This document shows positions 63,901-64,000 of a stretch of DNA of 64,000 nt, piece after piece. The stretch spans positions 1 to 64,000 of the forward strand of contig NZ_JAHTBI010000030.1 of the NCBI RefSeq assembly GCF_019168305.1, written 5' to 3'. How positions within the stretch are numbered: position 1 is the first letter of the stretch; each line of letters starts with the position of its first letter. Source of the DNA: Pseudomonas aegrilactucae (GTDB lineage: Bacteria; Pseudomonadota; Gammaproteobacteria; Pseudomonadales; Pseudomonadaceae). A model generated the notes under the pieces. That model was not told the DNA's origin. It did not search any database and saw only the letters and a list, made by a program, of their open reading frames with translations. Both the position numbers and the translations under genes were made by a program.

Positions 63901-64000
63901 CGATGGCGGTGGCGATCATGGGCGGGCTGATCGTGGCCACGGCATTGACGCTGCTGTTCCTGCCGGCGTTGTATGCGGCGTGGTTCAGGGTCAGGAAGCC
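60939..64000 (+). CDS. RND family efflux pump subunit (HAE1/AcrB-like), partial at window end
   Basis: An inner-membrane RND transporter, at least 1020 residues read without a stop to the window edge. It begins MGFNLSVWALRNRQIVLFLM; the proton-relay acidic pair is in LLVDDAIIAVEMM, and the second transmembrane block (MIMRNSVILVDQIEQDI) and porter domains are present. It should take substrates from the periplasm and inner leaflet and pass them to the adaptor. The group resembles the Pseudomonas pumps with one adaptor, one pump and a divergent TetR gene; substrate unknown. If the adaptor is truly broken, the pump may be idle. Confidence 0.92.
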   Translation, partial: MGFNLSVWALRNRQIVLFLMVLLALVGTLSYTKLGQSEDPPFTFKAMVIKTNWPGASAEEVSRQVTERIEKKLMETGEYDRIVSFSRPGESQVTFMARDSMHSDQIPELWYQLRKKVADIRHTLPSGIQGPFFNDEFGTTFGNIYALTGAGFDYAVLKDYADRVQIRLQRVKDVGKVELLGLQDEKIWIELSNLKLATLGLPLAAVQQALEEQNAVSTAGFFETPSERLQLRVSGRFETVEQIEQFPIRVGERTFRIGDVADVRRGFNDPPAPRMRFMGEDALGLAVSMKEGGDILVLGKALESEFAKISATLPAGMQLRKVSDQPAAVKTGVGEFVQVLVEALAIVLLVSFFSLGMRTGLVVALAIPLVLAMTFAAMYYLGIGLHKISLGALVLALGLLVDDAIIAVEMMAIKMEQGFDRFKAASFAWTSTAFPMLTGTLITAAGFLPIATAQSGTGEYTRSIFQVVTLALIASWIAAVVFVPYLGERLLPDLAKLHAARHGSTEGASDPYGTPFYQRVRRLVGWCVAHRKTVIVATLGLFVLAVVSFRFVPQQFFPASGRLELMVDLKLAEGASLSSTADQVKRLEALLKDRAGVDNYVAYVGTGSPRYYLPLDQQLPATSFAQFVVLATSIEARETLRSWLIDTLNEQFPDLRSRVTRLENGPPVGYPVQFRVTGEHIEEVRALARKVSARVRENPHVVNVHLDWEEPSKVIYLNIDQDRARALGVSTAHLAKFLQSSLTGSSVSQFREDNELIEILLRGTRQERTELASLPSLAVPTDNGRSVALSQVATLEYGFEEGVIWHRNRLPTVTVRADIYGKEQPATLVAQILPTLEPLRAELPDGYLLEVGGTVEDSTRGQDSVNAGVPLFIVVVLTLLMLQLRSFSRTVMVFLTAPLGLIGVVLFLMVFRQPFGFVAMLGTIALSGMIMRNSVILVDQIEQDIAAGLDRWQAIIEATVRRFRPIVLTALAAVLAMIPLSRSVFFGPMAVAIMGGLIVATALTLLFLPALYAAWFRVRK

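Overview
The window is a GC-rich chromosomal segment of a fluorescent Pseudomonas, most likely the P. putida group. This rests on the gene order xerD-dsbC-hom-thrC, a complete wspABCDEF-R chemosensory operon, the order ppc-adk-tsaB, REP/BIME repeats of the Pseudomonas type, and Pseudomonas-typical families (DUF3509, paired DUF4398/OmpA lipoproteins). No rRNA, tRNA, CRISPR array, prophage or insertion sequence was seen. Most of the region is core genome.

Layout. 1-3.5 kb (minus strand): an MHS-type MFS carrier, a CBS-domain CorC/CNNM membrane protein and a CcsA-like membrane protein. 3.6-7.3 kb (plus): ffh, then the rpsP-rimM-trmD-rplS translation operon with a strong terminator. 7.3-16 kb: a hotdog thioesterase, a REP pair, a Na+/H+ antiporter (minus), xerD, dsbC, hom-thrC, a degenerate receiver-domain protein, a DUF3509 protein and a periplasmic solute-binding-like protein. 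16-22 kb: a CaiB-type CoA-transferase, yaeQ, recJ, an Old Yellow Enzyme-family reductase, and a hicA-hicB toxin-antitoxin pair with palindromic operators. 22-27.3 kb (minus): a putrescine/polyamine cassette of binding protein, ATPase, two permeases and gamma-aminobutyraldehyde dehydrogenase.

27.4-36.7 kb: a DUF533 protein, then the whole Wsp surface-sensing pathway. Its receptor WspA, couplers WspB/D, methyltransferase WspC, hybrid kinase WspE and methylesterase WspF control the diguanylate cyclase WspR. 36.8-43.4 kb: prfB with its programmed +1 frameshift, lysS, a TetR regulator, a lipoprotein, a QEGLA-motif (DUF1704) protein, a lipoprotein hydrolase and a small membrane protein. 43.5-48.1 kb (minus): the one clear accessory gene, a 1527-residue protein with leucine-rich repeats and a C-terminal NEL-type E3 ubiquitin ligase region, i.e. 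a candidate effector aimed at eukaryotic hosts. 48.2-50.2 kb (minus): an OmpA-like lipoprotein, a DUF4398 lipoprotein and a small conserved protein. 50.4-59 kb: ppc, adk, tsaB, several conserved hypotheticals and rsmJ. 59-64 kb: a TetR repressor divergent from an RND efflux operon whose adaptor gene carries a +1 frameshift and whose pump gene runs off the window end.

The best candidates for new biology are the LRR-NEL protein, the hicAB locus with its two palindromes and missing canonical HicA histidine, a near-identical 12-base palindrome shared by the tetR and lipoprotein upstream regions about 10 kb apart, an 84-bp element with 13-bp inverted ends, and a hypothetical protein built from two tandem repeats. 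All functions are inferred by reading the sequence; no database search was run.
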